DNA of 64,000 bases, taken from positions 8,809,001-8,873,000 of the forward strand of contig CM034126.1 in NCBI GenBank assembly GCA_019914995.1. The letters run 5' to 3'. A program made the translations under genes and the position numbers. Below the pieces are notes generated by a model, which was not told where the DNA came from, did no database searches, and saw nothing but the letters and a program-made list of their open reading frames with translations. This document shows positions 36,701-49,661 of the stretch, one piece after another; position 1 is the stretch's first letter, and each line of letters opens with the position of its first letter. Origin of the DNA: Acanthochlamys bracteata. Lineage: Eukaryota; Streptophyta; Magnoliopsida; Pandanales; Velloziaceae.

Positions 36701-39403
36701 AGTATAGATGATGATAAATATGCTGCAACAAAGCAAATCTCAACCAAAATTGTTAAAGCACATTCTCAATACTAAGAAGCACTGAATCAAAGATGAACCT
36801 ATAAGGCATAGGTTATGGTTATATTAAACATATTTAGTCTGAAATTTTCTGTTAGTCATATTTCTCAATGCCCGACCACAGAAAATCTGCATCATGAAGA
36901 TAGATGTTCTCAATTTTGACTAGTCATCACATGTCCTAACAAGAGATCTGAATTTTTTTTTAAATAGGAAGTCTTATTTCTCAACCCCAACCACAGAAGA
37001 TCTTAGACATACGGATAATTGTCCTGACTTGAATGGAAAACAACAAATATATGCAGTTGTCACAGATTTCCAAGCAGGCAAATTAATGTAGATAACAATA
37101 AAATGATCAAAAAGTGCAATTACTTAATATTTATAAAGTACTTCACATGTTCAAACTAGAATTCCAATTTTATAGACACACCTTCGACAAATGACCCTCA
37201 GAAGCACGTGTTGTAAGATGCTCACACATTACCACCATCAGACCATCCAATTTATCAGCAAAAGCATTGTCTCTAAGAGCTCCTATCTCTTCATTAGGCT
37301 GCAAAATCACCATTTCAGTAATTGACTCCTCAAGAATATTAGCCTGCATAGAAAAAGGATAAACAAAACAAAATTCATACTTGTATCCCTAGATAGACCT
37401 TAGAATTGATGTTTATAGCACCAGCTGCATCCTCTGAATCTTCAAGTTCCATATCAAAAATGCCTTTGTTAGAATCTTCTAGTAAAATGTCTTCCCAATT
37501 AATATTGACCTTCAGAAACACAATTATAATCAGACAACTGGCTTAATGAGAAAAAAGACTTCAATCAGCTGGACAATAACATAATACAGACATCCAATTC
37601 AGTTAGCAGATCCACCACTTTTGTCACCAGGGTGCTGCCAAGAAACTCTCCGATTTCAACGCCCTCCAAAGACAGTATGCAATCTGCAAACATCATAATA
37701 ACCTGAAAAGAAGCATAATTTGTATAGTGTTTCTCCTTCAAAGCAAAGGCGTAGATCAGTAAGCAATGACTAATACAACTATACAAGTGGCAATGAAGGT
37801 AACGATTGGATTAGCTGAATATAACATAAAACCTTCAGAAGAACAAAAAAGGTTAATAAGACTTCCAAAGAAACAAAGACGGTGTTCATGATGAAGATAA
37901 AGATGCATTCTACAAATCAAAAACAAAAGCAATGCCCAACCTACAAGTTGGGCCGGTTTACATTGTACAGATGGTTTTACTTATTATAATAAGAAACTCA
38001 GTTGAACATCAACAGTGACAGGAGAAGTTATTGAGAATCAAAATATTCCAAGTAAATGTCATTATGTACAAAAAGTAAATATTAAAAGAATTTAGTTACC
38101 TCTTTAGGCTCTGTATATCTTGGCATTCTTCTGTCAATTATTTCCTTGAGCTTAATAGGAGCAAGAGGCACCATATCTGCGATGGAATTTAGAGCCATAT
38201 GCAACAGAGCATGAACTTCTTTTTTCCTTGAAAGCCACCTTGATCGGCTGATTGACTCACGTATTTTCCAAGGGGGTTGAAAATTGTTTACTACCATTTG
38301 CAGACAACCATCTAGAAATTTGTCTGGTACTGCCGCCTAGAGTTCAGTAATATTCATTAAGCATCACCCAAACATAGCCATATTCTTGTAGGTCAGGTCA
38401 CAGAATGGACTCACCATGTTAATCACGAGGTCCACAATAGCATTTCTCGCATCCATACCATAACTCCATATGGACATGCCATAAATCTGAGTTACAGATT
38501 CATAATGTAAATCAGCTATAAGTGAAACAAAAGAAAAAGAGTGAAAGAAATAAGTTTCATTGATGCATTATACATACATTAGAGAGAAGGGACCCATGAA
38601 AAACAGGGTCTATTTTGGAGACAGCTTGGGATAGTGCTTTCATTGTGGTCTGGGAATTTGAGACAACAAAAAATAGGTAAGCAATCTTGAAGCATGTGTC
38701 AAAATATTTACAAGCCAACCCAACAATTTGCCTACCACAAGTAAGGCTTCATCATCAGAATTCATTCTCTTGGATGGGTCAACAATGCCAAGCAAGTCTT
38801 CATATTGATCCCTCTCTACTTGATATACCTTACTTGCAACCTGTATACATAAAGACATTTAAATTATTAGCAAGAACAGGCCAAGTCAGTTATTCCTTCT
38901 ATATGCAATAACAACTCAAGGAAAAGAAATGACTCTAAGGGATCCATAAGAGACGTGCACACGAGTGGTTACATATCTCATATTCTCCAATTTAAAAGCA
39001 AGAAAACAAAGTTTCAAATTATTTTGAAACTTAGCTACTAAATTATATTACAAATATTCAAACTTTTAGGATTTATATCAGAAGCAAGAAGAGATTAATC
39101 GCAACTGTCCAACTATACCCTTAGCCAGCTCTGATTATTCTTATCCTCTACCTTCATCTTTATTTCACTAAAAATTATAGTAATTGGAAAGCAATTTGCA
39201 TGAGCGAACAGAATCAAGCTACATAAAAAATAAATAACTACAACATGAACGTGTTACCACAAATTACTACGACAAAAGAGGAGTACTACCATGACAACCT
39301 TGTCAAGAGCCTCCACGACATAACCGACTGCATCAGAATCACTGAGGTACCCATCCTCCCCATCAGCTATAATCATGTCTTCACTTGGCAATGCCATGCC
39401 CAT
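33798..39403 (-). CDS. RRN3: RRN3 / TIF-IA, RNA polymerase I-specific initiation factor
   Basis: Fifteen minus-strand coding exons join in phase to about 650 residues, close to human RRN3: 39403-39290, 38840-38736, 38649-38578, 38486-38415, 38336-38100, 37702-37592, 37509-37399, 37343-37182, 36596-36528, 36432-36326, 35859-35776, 35674-35578, 35209-35090, 34519-34335, 34104-33798. Family landmarks are MSIWSYGMDARNAIVDLVIN, SRSRWLSRKKEVHALL, ADMVPLAPIKL, GEFLGSTLV, ACSLDPENCGVKFAALLAD, YLASYLSRAKFIS, VDWCFNYC, HPLNPL, CLPSIVQEFL and GGVERLDMFFPFDPYLL. The tail has an acidic run (EEDESYEDHDDFDEDSDD) and ends ARIRPSVSPTGSFY. RRN3 binds RNA polymerase I in the nucleolus and lets it start rRNA transcription; its HEAT-like helical fold fits the even, helix-rich sequence. 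The start at 39403 is the first of two nearby Met codons in an exon whose 5' part looks untranslated. The only oddity is the duplicated exon end at 36188-36373. Confidence 0.93.
36188..36373 (-). repeat. 93-bp in-frame tandem duplication across an RRN3 exon end and splice donor
   Basis: Units 36188-36280 and 36281-36373 differ at one position (gattttaaaaa versus gattttcaaaa). Each contains the last 48 or so coding bases of the exon (LLADIFLSKFEDPIS) and the 5' splice site CAG/gtattatg. The gene therefore has two identical donors, at 36325 and 36232. Using the second would add exactly 31 codons, which are open, repeating LLADIFLSKFEDPIS. Confidence 0.92.
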
Positions 39404-40140
39404 CGCCTCTCTAAGCTGCAGAAATTTTCGGATCACATAAACATTCAACATATAGTCTTCTTTACTTCAAAATCAGCAACTTCAGAGCACAGATACCTCA
39501 TAAAACTGGGATTGCAACATTAAAAGGAGCTCCACACAAAAAAAAAAAAAAAAAAAAAAAAATAGACTTCTTTCCAGTTGAAATTTTAACATGAACTAAA
39601 TATATCTTATTGATGTAAAATTAAAATTAAGAACAAATCCATCTTTTTGAAAAGCAAAAATTTCAAAATACACTAACCAAAACTAGAAAAGAAAGCAGCG
39701 AAGGTCAGTAGTCATTTACAATCAAGTTGAATTCTCAGAGCTGTACAATAATCTAGAAGTTTCAAGACGAGTAAAAACCAAAAAACAATATTTCAGAGAT
39801 CGGTACCATGATTCTGTGATGCTACGGTTCCTGATAGGTTTCCAAATCCAAAAACAAGAGTATAAATTTAACACTAGTAAGAAGAAGATGAGAAAGAAGA
39901 AGAAGAAGGAAAATAATCTCACCACAGATGAAATTCGTGGACACGAAAACAACACTGATGAAATCGCATGTGTCTTTGAGAAGAAACTAACCTGAACTAG
40001 ATTCTATTTATATAAAGCAACAGTCAGATATCGCCGGAACACGGGAAGGGAAGCGGCGGCTTTAAAGGCGGTGAAGAAGCAGAGAGGCGAGTGGCGAAAG
40101 AGAGAGAAAGGAGATTTTAGCGGCTAGGGTTTCCCTTCAT
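39404..40140 (-). promoter_or_regulatory. RRN3 5' leader, leader intron(s) and promoter
   Basis: On the minus strand, aaaccctagccgc (40132-40120) is a telo-box, common in genes for ribosome production. A CT-rich leader follows to a good donor at 39990 (agttcag/gttagtt). A second donor-like site lies near 39922 (tctgtg/gtgagatt). The exon with the start codon begins after an acceptor at 39416. A pure poly(A) run (about 39537-39562, plus strand) lies in the intron. Confidence 0.55.
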
Positions 40141-41214
40141 AGAACCTGTTCAGTTCTAACACAGTACACACAGAGATGAACCGGGTTCAGTTTCGGTGGA
40201 CCGGAATGATTTATGTGAAGAATGATAATTCATAGATAGTCGTGTACCGTACCGCCGTTCGGTTTAGTAGAACAAAGCCGAAAAAGAAGAACGCGGCAAA
40301 ATTGAGACAAAAGTTTAAACGATCGAACTGCTCCAATTAGGGCTGGTTTGGGAGAGCTTTTTCTCTCCAATAAGTCTCTTTTTAATTTCAAAAAAATTAT
40401 GCATGATTTTTATAAAAATTTTTAAAGTTTCGGAAGGTATAAATGAAATATAAATAATAAAGTAATTATATATATAATTATTATTTTTTAAAATATTTAT
40501 AAATAACATACATAAAAATTCTTTTTTAAAAAATTTCTTTTTTAATTAGTTCTCTCGTTATCTTATAAAAACAGTCATAAGTAGGTCTTATTTGACACAT
40601 TACCTATCACTACTTATTTTAATTTTAAATTATTTAATAATATTTACAAAAATGATTGTAAATTAAAATGTATCGATAAAATGTACATCATATAAGTTTC
40701 AGATATATATAATTTTATTTTTTTAGCTAAAAAAGATTAGACTTACCTTTTTAAAAATAAGAAATACCAAAATACTTTTTCAATAAAATTTTTTATTTTA
40801 AATAGATTTTTTAAACTATTACCAGTAGCTAATGGTTCTTGCGAACACAACTAAGGCCGCACGTTTGGGATTGCTTATAAAAGCTTTTTAAAAACTCTCT
40901 TTTATTTTGCATTTTCTACTAGAATTTATACAATGTTCTACATTAATTAGTTTGTTCAGCACGTGCTCTTTTTGAAATAATTTTTGAAGTATCCTCTCAT
41001 CTTAGTAGAAAATTTTGTAATATTTCCAAACTTGTCCCAAGAAGCATGCCTCTGAAGTTTCTAAATTTATTCTATTATTTTTATTATCTTCTTTAGCATG
41101 TTATTCAAAAGATAGGTGGAGTAACCTCATTTATTTCTCCTGTTCTTATTTTATTTTATTCCATAGTGGGAATACTGTCTTTTTATTCTAGATACTGAAT
41201 GAACATTTATTTAG

Positions 41215-41445
41215 CAAATGAAAATTTTAGACGATAATCTTATAATTTATAGAAAAACTATTCAGTCTATAATACATAGTAATTTATCGACTAAAATTAT
41301 CTATCAGTCGGTAAACATATTAATGATGAGTTATTACCAATCAAATTTTGACCGCACTTATTTTAGTCAATAATCCAATAACATATTTTTATTTATCGAC
41401 TTAAATATCCAGCCGGTATAGGGTGAATTTGTAGTAATATGTGCT
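41215..41445. mobile_element. CACTA-type terminal fragment
   Basis: Contains tatcgactaaaattatc, agtcggtaaac and atcgacttaaatatccag, ending gaatttgtagtaat. These match the sub-terminal cgacta/agtcggta repeats and the ttttttgtagtg end of the CACTA element at 52728-59753. Only one end is present, so it is a relict. Confidence 0.5.
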
Positions 41446-41614
41446 CCAAATGCCTCGAAAAATAAAAGTGCTCATATCTATTATATATATATATATATAT
41501 AATATTTGCTTCAAACTTTCTTGTTATGTTTTTTCTAAGAGATACCTGCTATCTATACCATTTCTTATTCCATGCTTATCAAATATGAAAATAGTAAAAT
41601 CAAGGATGGCCTAT

Positions 41615-42125
41615 TTCTGACCTGAGTTACGAACCTGAGCCGGAATCGAGTTCGAATCAAATCTTATTCGGATTTGGATCCAAAATTTTAAATAAGTTTG
41701 GATTGGGTTATGGTTGACCCAAAATTAATCTATTTAATCCGTCTAATTATTTATATAATATATAGAATAATAATATTAATTTTAAATTTAATTTGTATAT
41801 ATATACTTTAATTTATCCTAATAATTTTATATTTTTACTTAATTTATAAATATTATCAAAATTAATATTTTTTCTTTTTAGATATATTATAATTAATAAT
41901 TTTTTATATATTATTGTTAGAAATTAACTTTTATAATTTTTTTTAATAATGTTAATTATGAAATCGATCGATTCGAATTTGATTCGATTATTAATAAATT
42001 TTATTAAAGTTGACAATTTTGATTCATATAAAAAATGGATTGGATTAGAATTGAATGGTTATAATCCGGTGATTATATAGGTCGATCCAAAATCGACCCA
42101 TGGTTCCGAATTGTCACTCCTAAGT
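41615..42125. mobile_element. Possible hAT-like remnant
   Basis: The right edge, read on the minus strand, is TAGGAGTGACAATTCGGAAC, a form common at ends of plant hAT-type small elements. Between it and cgaacctgagccggaatcg at the left lies A+T-rich sequence with gaccca/tgggtc motifs. The left terminus and any target duplication are not clear. Confidence 0.35.
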
Positions 42126-42795
42126 AGAATTAATCTTATCTTATTTCATGCTAGATCCTATCAATAATATTTTAGCATTTCATATGTCAAATAAGGTATT
42201 TTTGTGCAACTCTTGAATTAGCATAAAAATGTGTTAGTAAGACCTGGGCAACAAATTTAAGAAAAGAGAGATGAATTGAATTGATATATAAAGATTTAGT
42301 TAATAAAATTTCTTATAGGTAACAATAAGGTAATATGCTATTACACTAATGGTTAGTAAATAGTTGAATACAAAGATTTTGTAGTCAGCTATGATAGTTC
42401 TCGTTAGTAAATAGTTGAATAAAGAGATATTAATATATGCTACTAAAAATAAATTTCATTATGTTTAGGTGTCTTCTTGCACATAAAAATGTCAGTACTT
42501 TTCAAATTACCTTAAAGCACATAGAGAATGAAGTGGCATGCACAATAAAAGCACACCAAGATTTATATAGTTTTGCAAATCTTTTTACTTACGTCCATGA
42601 TCACTCTTTGTGAAGAGTAAAAGTTCACTATTTTTAAGGAGCTACAATCATTAAGGCTAAGTGCTTCATCAGACACACTTGCCTCTCAGGTTCTCTTATA
42701 CAAGACGAACCTTTAAAGTCTTCTATACACTAGTCTATCCAGCTATATAGTGAGTATGTCAATGGTTAGATAAGCTCTATCACTAAATACCATAA

Positions 42796-43774
42796 TGCTA
42801 CGAAGTAACCGACAACAAGATGATAATAGCAAATGAACAGGACGAGAAATAGACACAATAAAGTGATTCTAGATGAATAGAGAAAGATTAAAGAATAAGA
42901 TGAGAATAGATTGAACAATATAAGAAATAGATAAAAAGTAGAAAAAATGAAGATGTTAAACCTCTTATTTATAATTAGAACTCATACATTACAGATAGAG
43001 TTTTAAGCATAATATAATTCTTCTTCAGTTAGAACTTCAACCTAACTGGAACACCTAATACCTACAAGAAATAAGTAATAATTTTATAGTGAAACTCAAA
43101 CATTATAAAATAACTTAAACTCTAAGTAATGACTCTTATACATTACTGTAACATCTCATCTCCCTGAAAATCAACCTTATCCTCAAGGTTGACAAAAGTT
43201 TATGTCTCCTTAATTTGAAATCGACCAAATTATCAAAATAAATATTTAGAAAATAGTTACAGACATGATAAAATAACCGATATAAATTGAGAATCCTTAA
43301 TCAATTATTCATCAATACAAATCGTAATAACTTGTGCTTGATATGACGATATAGTAGAAGCTCAATTCTCCATAGAATCAACCTAGCTCTGATACAAATT
43401 ATTACAAAGTAATCATGAACATGACGATAATAGCAAACGAACAAGATGAGACAAAATAAGGTGAGAAGTAGATGAGCTAGAGAAAGATAGACGAACAAGG
43501 CGAAAATAGATTGAGAAGGAAATAAATTAGAAAAAGATAGAAAAAAATAAAAAAAATGACTACCTTTTTTATCATCATATAAGGTGCTGAACCTTTTAAG
43601 ATTTATACATTATGGGTAGAGTTCTAAACATAATACAACTATTCTTCAGTTAGGACTTCAATTAACTGTAACATCTAATATCTAAAAAGAAACAAATAAT
43701 AATTTTCTAATGAAACTCAAACTCTATAAAGAAACTTAAACTCTAAGTAATGACTTTTATACAGTATTGTAACA
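42796..43774 (-). mobile_element. TRIM (miniature LTR retrotransposon, no coding region)
   Basis: Two direct repeats, 43774-43400 (5' LTR, about 375 bp) and 43153-42796 (3' LTR, about 358 bp), both begin TGTTACA on the minus strand. They share gtcattacttagagtttaag and the following 150 or so bases with scattered changes. Directly after the 5' LTR, TTGTATCAGAGC (43397-43386) matches the primer-binding site for initiator tRNA-Met (TGGTATCAGAGC) with one mismatch. Directly before the 3' LTR is a purine tract, AGGGAGATGAGA. Only about 246 bp lie between the LTRs, so there is no room for genes. Such elements depend on an autonomous partner. No target duplication was found. Confidence 0.82.
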
Positions 43775-46700
43775 CAAGCACTTTACATTGTTTATTATTT
43801 GTGTTACAATCACTTATTTTAAATATAGAATTTTTGTTACATCTATCGTTAGTCTCAAAATGAATAAGATGAAAAGGTCCAAGTAAAAACTGCTTACGGA
43901 GTTGGTTCTCAAGTACGTTCAGTTGCTAGGTGTTATATAATGTAATGAATTTTTCATGCTTCACGGTGAATGCTATGCTTTTCTTTTCTTCTCCTTATTT
44001 CTGTCTATTTTTCTTCTTCTTTCTTCTTCTTCTTATTGCTCTTGGATTTTGGATTTCAATAGTTTGAATTTTTTTCTGTTGGTGGTTATGTGCTTACTAT
44101 AGTGCTGCATTTTCTTACCGTTCTGTTGGCTTTGTATCTTCAAATCTCCATAACTGAGATGATTGCTTCTTTGTTTAATGTTTAGGCAAGTCTTCAGCTA
44201 GCATAATGTGCTTAAAATATATACATAATTTTATACTCTCTTGTATCATATACACTTAATTTATGTCGAAAAATTAATAAAAAAAACTTTATGTTCTTGT
44301 TTTCTTACTTCAGTAATTTTGTGCAGCCTGGGTATTTTTGAAAAATTAACTTATAGCTTAAAAATGTGAATGGCTAACTGGGATTGAAATCCAAGACATT
44401 AAATTAGTCCATAAATTTTTTTAGAATTTTTTGGGCAACAAATTAACAGATATTCACAGAAAAAATTGAAACAGTGTAGATCTAGTCATACGCATAGTTT
44501 CGAAAACGAGTGCAAACAGATCAAACAGATATTCACAAAAAAAGTTGATGATCTTTCTAATTTTTAAATGACATGTGCGATATATAGTTGAAAAGATAAG
44601 ACATTGATCTTGAAATCCATATTTCACATATTTTCTGAGGCCAAACAGATCCAAAAAAGTGCAGACAACTTGATAGACAGAGAGTTCGAATTACTTTGGA
44701 CTGCATAACATAATTATGAAACGAAATCCCTATGATTTTATATTCAATTTTTTGATTTTCGGAGGAGCGGAGCAGAGGCGGCTAATCTCCGTTTTATTCT
44801 TAGATACTTGTTAGTTATTACTACTGGAACAGAGAGAAGTACAATGCAGAGTAAGGAGTAAAGTGACGGCTGTTCGCTTGGCAACACTCATTATTTAGGA
44901 TTTTTTGTTTCTATTTTATTTTCTCTTTATTTTGTTAGATCTGAAAACTATGAAATAAACTTTCTTTTACTGAGTTTATTATATAGCCTAAGTATAATGA
45001 TTTAATGCTTAATTATATGCTATTCAAAATTTTATTATTATTTATTGAGTGTTTATTACCGTGCTTAATACTTTTGAGTATCCCACCAATATTCAATCGA
45101 CTTGAGACTAATATTGAGATAGAGATGTCATGTATGGATTATTTTTATAATGAATGTCATGAATTGAATGAGAGACATAAATATACTTTTATGATTCGTG
45201 GAGTTAATTTAAAATACCACAGAACTTAATTAGCTTTTTTGTATATTAACTCATATGGAGATATAGTGAGTTATTGGAGGAAAATACTTTTTATATAGAT
45301 TGAGAAAGTATATCAAAAGAATTAGAAATTTTCAACTATCAATAAAGACTATAATCTTGGATAGCATGAATACGGGATTGAATTGGATTAGTTAAGGAGA
45401 AATCAAATGCCCAACGTTTAAATTATTGAAATCTTACAAATGTTAGTTTTATCTTATTTTGTTTTATTTAGTTTTAGCATTCATTCTTTTTAGATCGGTC
45501 GTTTAAATAATTATAGGATTAGTTATTTTCGGTATTAATAAGTCATTTTTATAGCTCAATCAACTTATTTGTCTTGAGTTTCGATTCTCTAGTATTTGTG
45601 AATTAGACCTACTATTAAACTTAGTGTGTTACTATATTACTATAGCTTTGAAGTAGTTCTAAATCTTAATTAGAGTCTTGAGCATGCTTAAAAACTCCTC
45701 TGAAATGTTGTTGATGACTTTGATCTTTCGGATTGGATGTTTGGTTCAGCATCAATGAGGTAATTGTTAGGTAGATGGTTGCTTTGAGTTGGTTCTTACT
45801 CGAGTGCTTTAGTCCTCTATTCTTATACGCAAATCTTTGCATTATGCTTCATGAAAAGTATCTCATAGAAATAGCTGGTTATTTGGTGGCCTATCTGTAG
45901 ATAAAAAATTTTCTTGCAGTATGACTAGCTTATTGTCGGCTATGTGTACGGGGATTATTTTCTATAAATTGCTACAAAACTTGATTTAATCAATTTCTAC
46001 ATCATAGATCTTAAACTATAATTATAATAATTATTATTATCATAAAAATAAGCTTGAGGTTAAATAATCTTTCCCTCTTTTAGTTGACAAGTCAATTAGG
46101 AATTATTGATGAATTATAAATACTCGTACATGAACAAGATACAATTTACAGTTTAAAGTTGTTACTAGGCATGGGGATTTCCTCTTCCCCTCGCACATTA
46201 CATCTTAAATAGAAAATTTACTTGAAAATTTAGTTCATTCATGTTTACCTGTCACAGCTCTCCCTCTTTGTCTTTGTACTGGTGCCCTATATGCTCAAGT
46301 AGCTTTATATTTATATATTTTTATAGACTTATCTGTGCACAATATATAGTAATTCTTTTCTTTCTTCTTTTATCATCACAAAAATAGGAGGTGCATGTAT
46401 AGCAGTATTACTGTTCACAATTCACAACCACATTATTCCCAAATCATACACCATAGCCACATCTAGGTTGTCTTCGAAATATTTTTTAACTCATTTTCAT
46501 TTCAATTTTTTGTTTTACGTTTTTTAAAAAACTTTTACAATATTCTATAAATTGTTTCTAAAATTTAAAATTAGAAAAAAATTATATATCGTAAGATCTT
46601 ATTACTATTTTTTTTATTTTTAAAAAAAAACCAAAAATCATTTTCAAAAAATCTTTAAAATATTTTTTATTTTAGAAATATATTTTTTACAAGCACTCGA

Positions 46701-49584
46701 AAAAATATATCAAGCATTACAGATTCATCAAAAGTCCAAAGACATAGTACTATGTGGAATTAAAAATATAAAATCCAAAATTAAGGAATCTAGCATAAAA
46801 GCAAACAACAAATTCAAATGTAATAAAATACTTCATATACAAAAAAAACCAATATTTGGCTTAAAATATTATTTTTCTGCGTGTAAAAAGTTACATCTAG
46901 GACATCTCGATTTCTTGTGTTTTGGTTTGGGTGGAGCAGATTGATGAAGAATAAGATCATCGTCATCTTGGGTAGACTAGGGTGGGTCGGTTGGTAGGTT
47001 CATATTTTTAGCATTTTAGTTATGCAGGAGCGCCAAGTTATTGTTCTAGTGGTTAATATGTGAAACTTTCTTTTGTATTATAGCTGAATATCTGTCTGTT
47101 ATATGTATGATAATTCATTTCTGTAATTCTTTTATAACTTGATTTAGACAATTAATTTATTTTAATTTATAAACTATAATTTTAATTTTTATTACTATTA
47201 AAACAAATCTTAGAGTTAATGGTGCTATTTGAGATTGCTTTTATCTACTTTTATTCAAACATTTAATTTATATTTTACAATTTATTTTTAAAATTTAAAA
47301 GTACAGAAAAAATCTATGTCATAAAATCTTCTATTACTTATTTTTATTATATTTTTAAAGTAAAAATTAAAACTTATTTTTTAAAAAAATTTAAAATATT
47401 TTATATTTCATAAACACTCTTTATCAGAAGTCCAAAACATTCACTATCAAAATGAGCTCCATATGCTATGTTTTCAATGGAAGGTCAAAATGATATTATT
47501 TCATACTGCAAAAGTGATCACTGATAGGAAAATGTTGGTGGGCTTAATTCTTGTAAGTTTTTCAATTAAGTATTATGCACAACATAATAATATCGAAACA
47601 TACACTTCAGTAAAAAAATATTTTAATCATTTTGAAAAACAATACTGTAGATTTAAGTCTTTAAAAATTATTAGTAAAGAAGGAAAAGAAATTCCTATGA
47701 AAATGGTTTAGTACGGAAAAAAACAAAATACACTTATTCATTGAAATACTTGGTTCAAACGTAAATTAGAAAGTCAATCCAACAATTGAATGTTAAAATC
47801 TATATTGGGTGTTTGTCCATAACACACACAATTAAATAATTCAAATCAAATGTGTTCATATACCTGTAGGAAATATATATAACAAGGAAAATCTACTAAC
47901 AAAGCTTCATGGATGGAAGTCTGTACTGTCCACGGTGATTTCAACCAAAGAAATTCTCGTGTTTTCGTATATGACATAACTAGCTGATTAAAACAATCAT
48001 TACTGGACCGACATACAAGAAACAATAGGAACAGAATCGTCAACTTTTATAATAAGTAATTAAAAAATTTGAACAAAATAATTACAATAGCTGCTATATA
48101 TGAAGCACTGTTAGACGGATGATCTTACAGACGAGTCTGACGGTATTGCTTTCTGTTTCACAAAAGTAATTTTAAAATTTTTAATTATTATCTATAAATA
48201 TTTAGAAAATTTATTATTTATTTATTTTTGAAATAAAAAAATAAAACTTATTTTTAAAAACTAATAAAAATACTTTCTGTTAGAGAAAAATTCTAATTCA
48301 AAAATATTTTTAAATATTTTTTTAGTTACGATCAAATTAAAAAAAATTTTGTATTTGAAATATAATTTTTCTAAAATAATAAAAAATACTTTATTTAAAA
48401 AAAAGTAGATCTATATATTTATCTCAAAAAAAAAAAAATAACTAATAAAATGATTTTATTTTGTAAAATTTTTTTATATTTTTTAAATTTTTAAATAAAA
48501 TTTTTAAATATTTATAAATAAATATATTAAAAATATGAACTAAAAATTAAAAATCTACTTTTTTATAACGCTTTGTCGAACGCACTTTTTAGTACTTTCG
48601 AATGCAATGAAAAATTGACTTGGTGGTAAGGGCTTATTTTAATATTATATAAAAAGCTATATGTAAATGAAAATTTTATAAAATAAAATTTGATAAAAAA
48701 AATTTTATGAAATTAATATTTGAAGTAGTTAAATTATGTGAAGTGAATTTTGATAAAAATAACATTTAGTATGAAATTAAAAATAAATTCAGATTAATAA
48801 TTTATAATATATAAAATAATTAAAATTAAATTTAATAAAATATATTCTAAGTCAAATAAAATAATTGGTCAAACATAACATAACGAATGTAATGTAATTA
48901 CGTGTATGCGTTGACCATGAAATGAGGGTCGGTCATCGGTTTGAAAACCAAAAAGTCCATTCAATGATGATTCCAATTGCGAATATTATTCCCACAAGAA
49001 TGACACGCTACTTATAACCAATTCTAATCATGGAAAGAGGCAGTTAGTAGCAGCAATGTTCATATAATTAGGTGCATTACATTAATTGGAAGACATCTAC
49101 TAATCAGTATCGTATGTAAAATAATGCGAAACACATTTATATTTTGAACACACAAACTGACCTCTTCGATCTTAGCTGTCTGTTAGTTTTACACAGTTCT
49201 AAAATGATCTAAAATATATTTTAGAACATTTTCATATGAATCATTTCTTAATCAGTTGGTTACTTATGATCTTTAGTATTAATTTGATGATTCGCCTGTA
49301 ATCAAACTAGTTTGTTTGTAATTTAAAAATAAATATGCTGCTGATCATCAAGTATGAAATTGTGAAAGAACATGGCTGGTTTATGTTGAAGAACATTAAT
49401 TTTCTTGTTGGTTTATGTTCACGCGCTTGGAAGCTTTGAATATTGTTAATATCTTGTCAGAGTTTGAAATATTTAATTTCAATAAAACAAAATCAACAAT
49501 TAAGAAAACGTCAATGAACTATGAACTATGAACAATACTAGCTAGGTTGTATATTTAGCTATTTATTTGAAGGTTCTCCTCGTG
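43775..49584. other. Long A+T-rich intergenic region upstream of the P450 gene
   Basis: No gene is supported in about 5.8 kb. Small open frames (for example 45005-45229, 47463-47711, 47846-48043) lack family motifs. The last few hundred bases are presumably the P450 promoter; gttgacc at about 48909 is a W-box-like core, not tested. Confidence 0.5.
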
Positions 49585-49593
49585 TATATATAG
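49585..49593 (+). promoter_or_regulatory. TATA box of the P450 gene
   Basis: TATATATAG lies about 70 bases before the start codon at 49662, which itself has a good context (gccATGGat). This places transcription start near 49615-49625 and supports the unusual first exon as a genuine start of the gene. Confidence 0.6.
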
Positions 49594-49661
49594 TAGATTC
49601 ACGCCTTGTGTTACATTAAAATTCAATATTCAAGCTCTCCTCGTCCTCCTCTTCGTCAGCC

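Larger units (their letters stand above)
40141..42795. other. Intergenic with decayed transposon pieces
   Basis: No gene seen. A+T-rich throughout, with a (TA)n run at about 41483-41501. Two pieces described separately look like DNA-transposon remnants. Confidence 0.5.

Noticed and set aside
46890-46985. Minus-strand peptide with KSRCPRCNFLH near 46900
   Set aside because: A short CxxC peptide with a stop close by and no start, splice partner or family I can name; too little to call.
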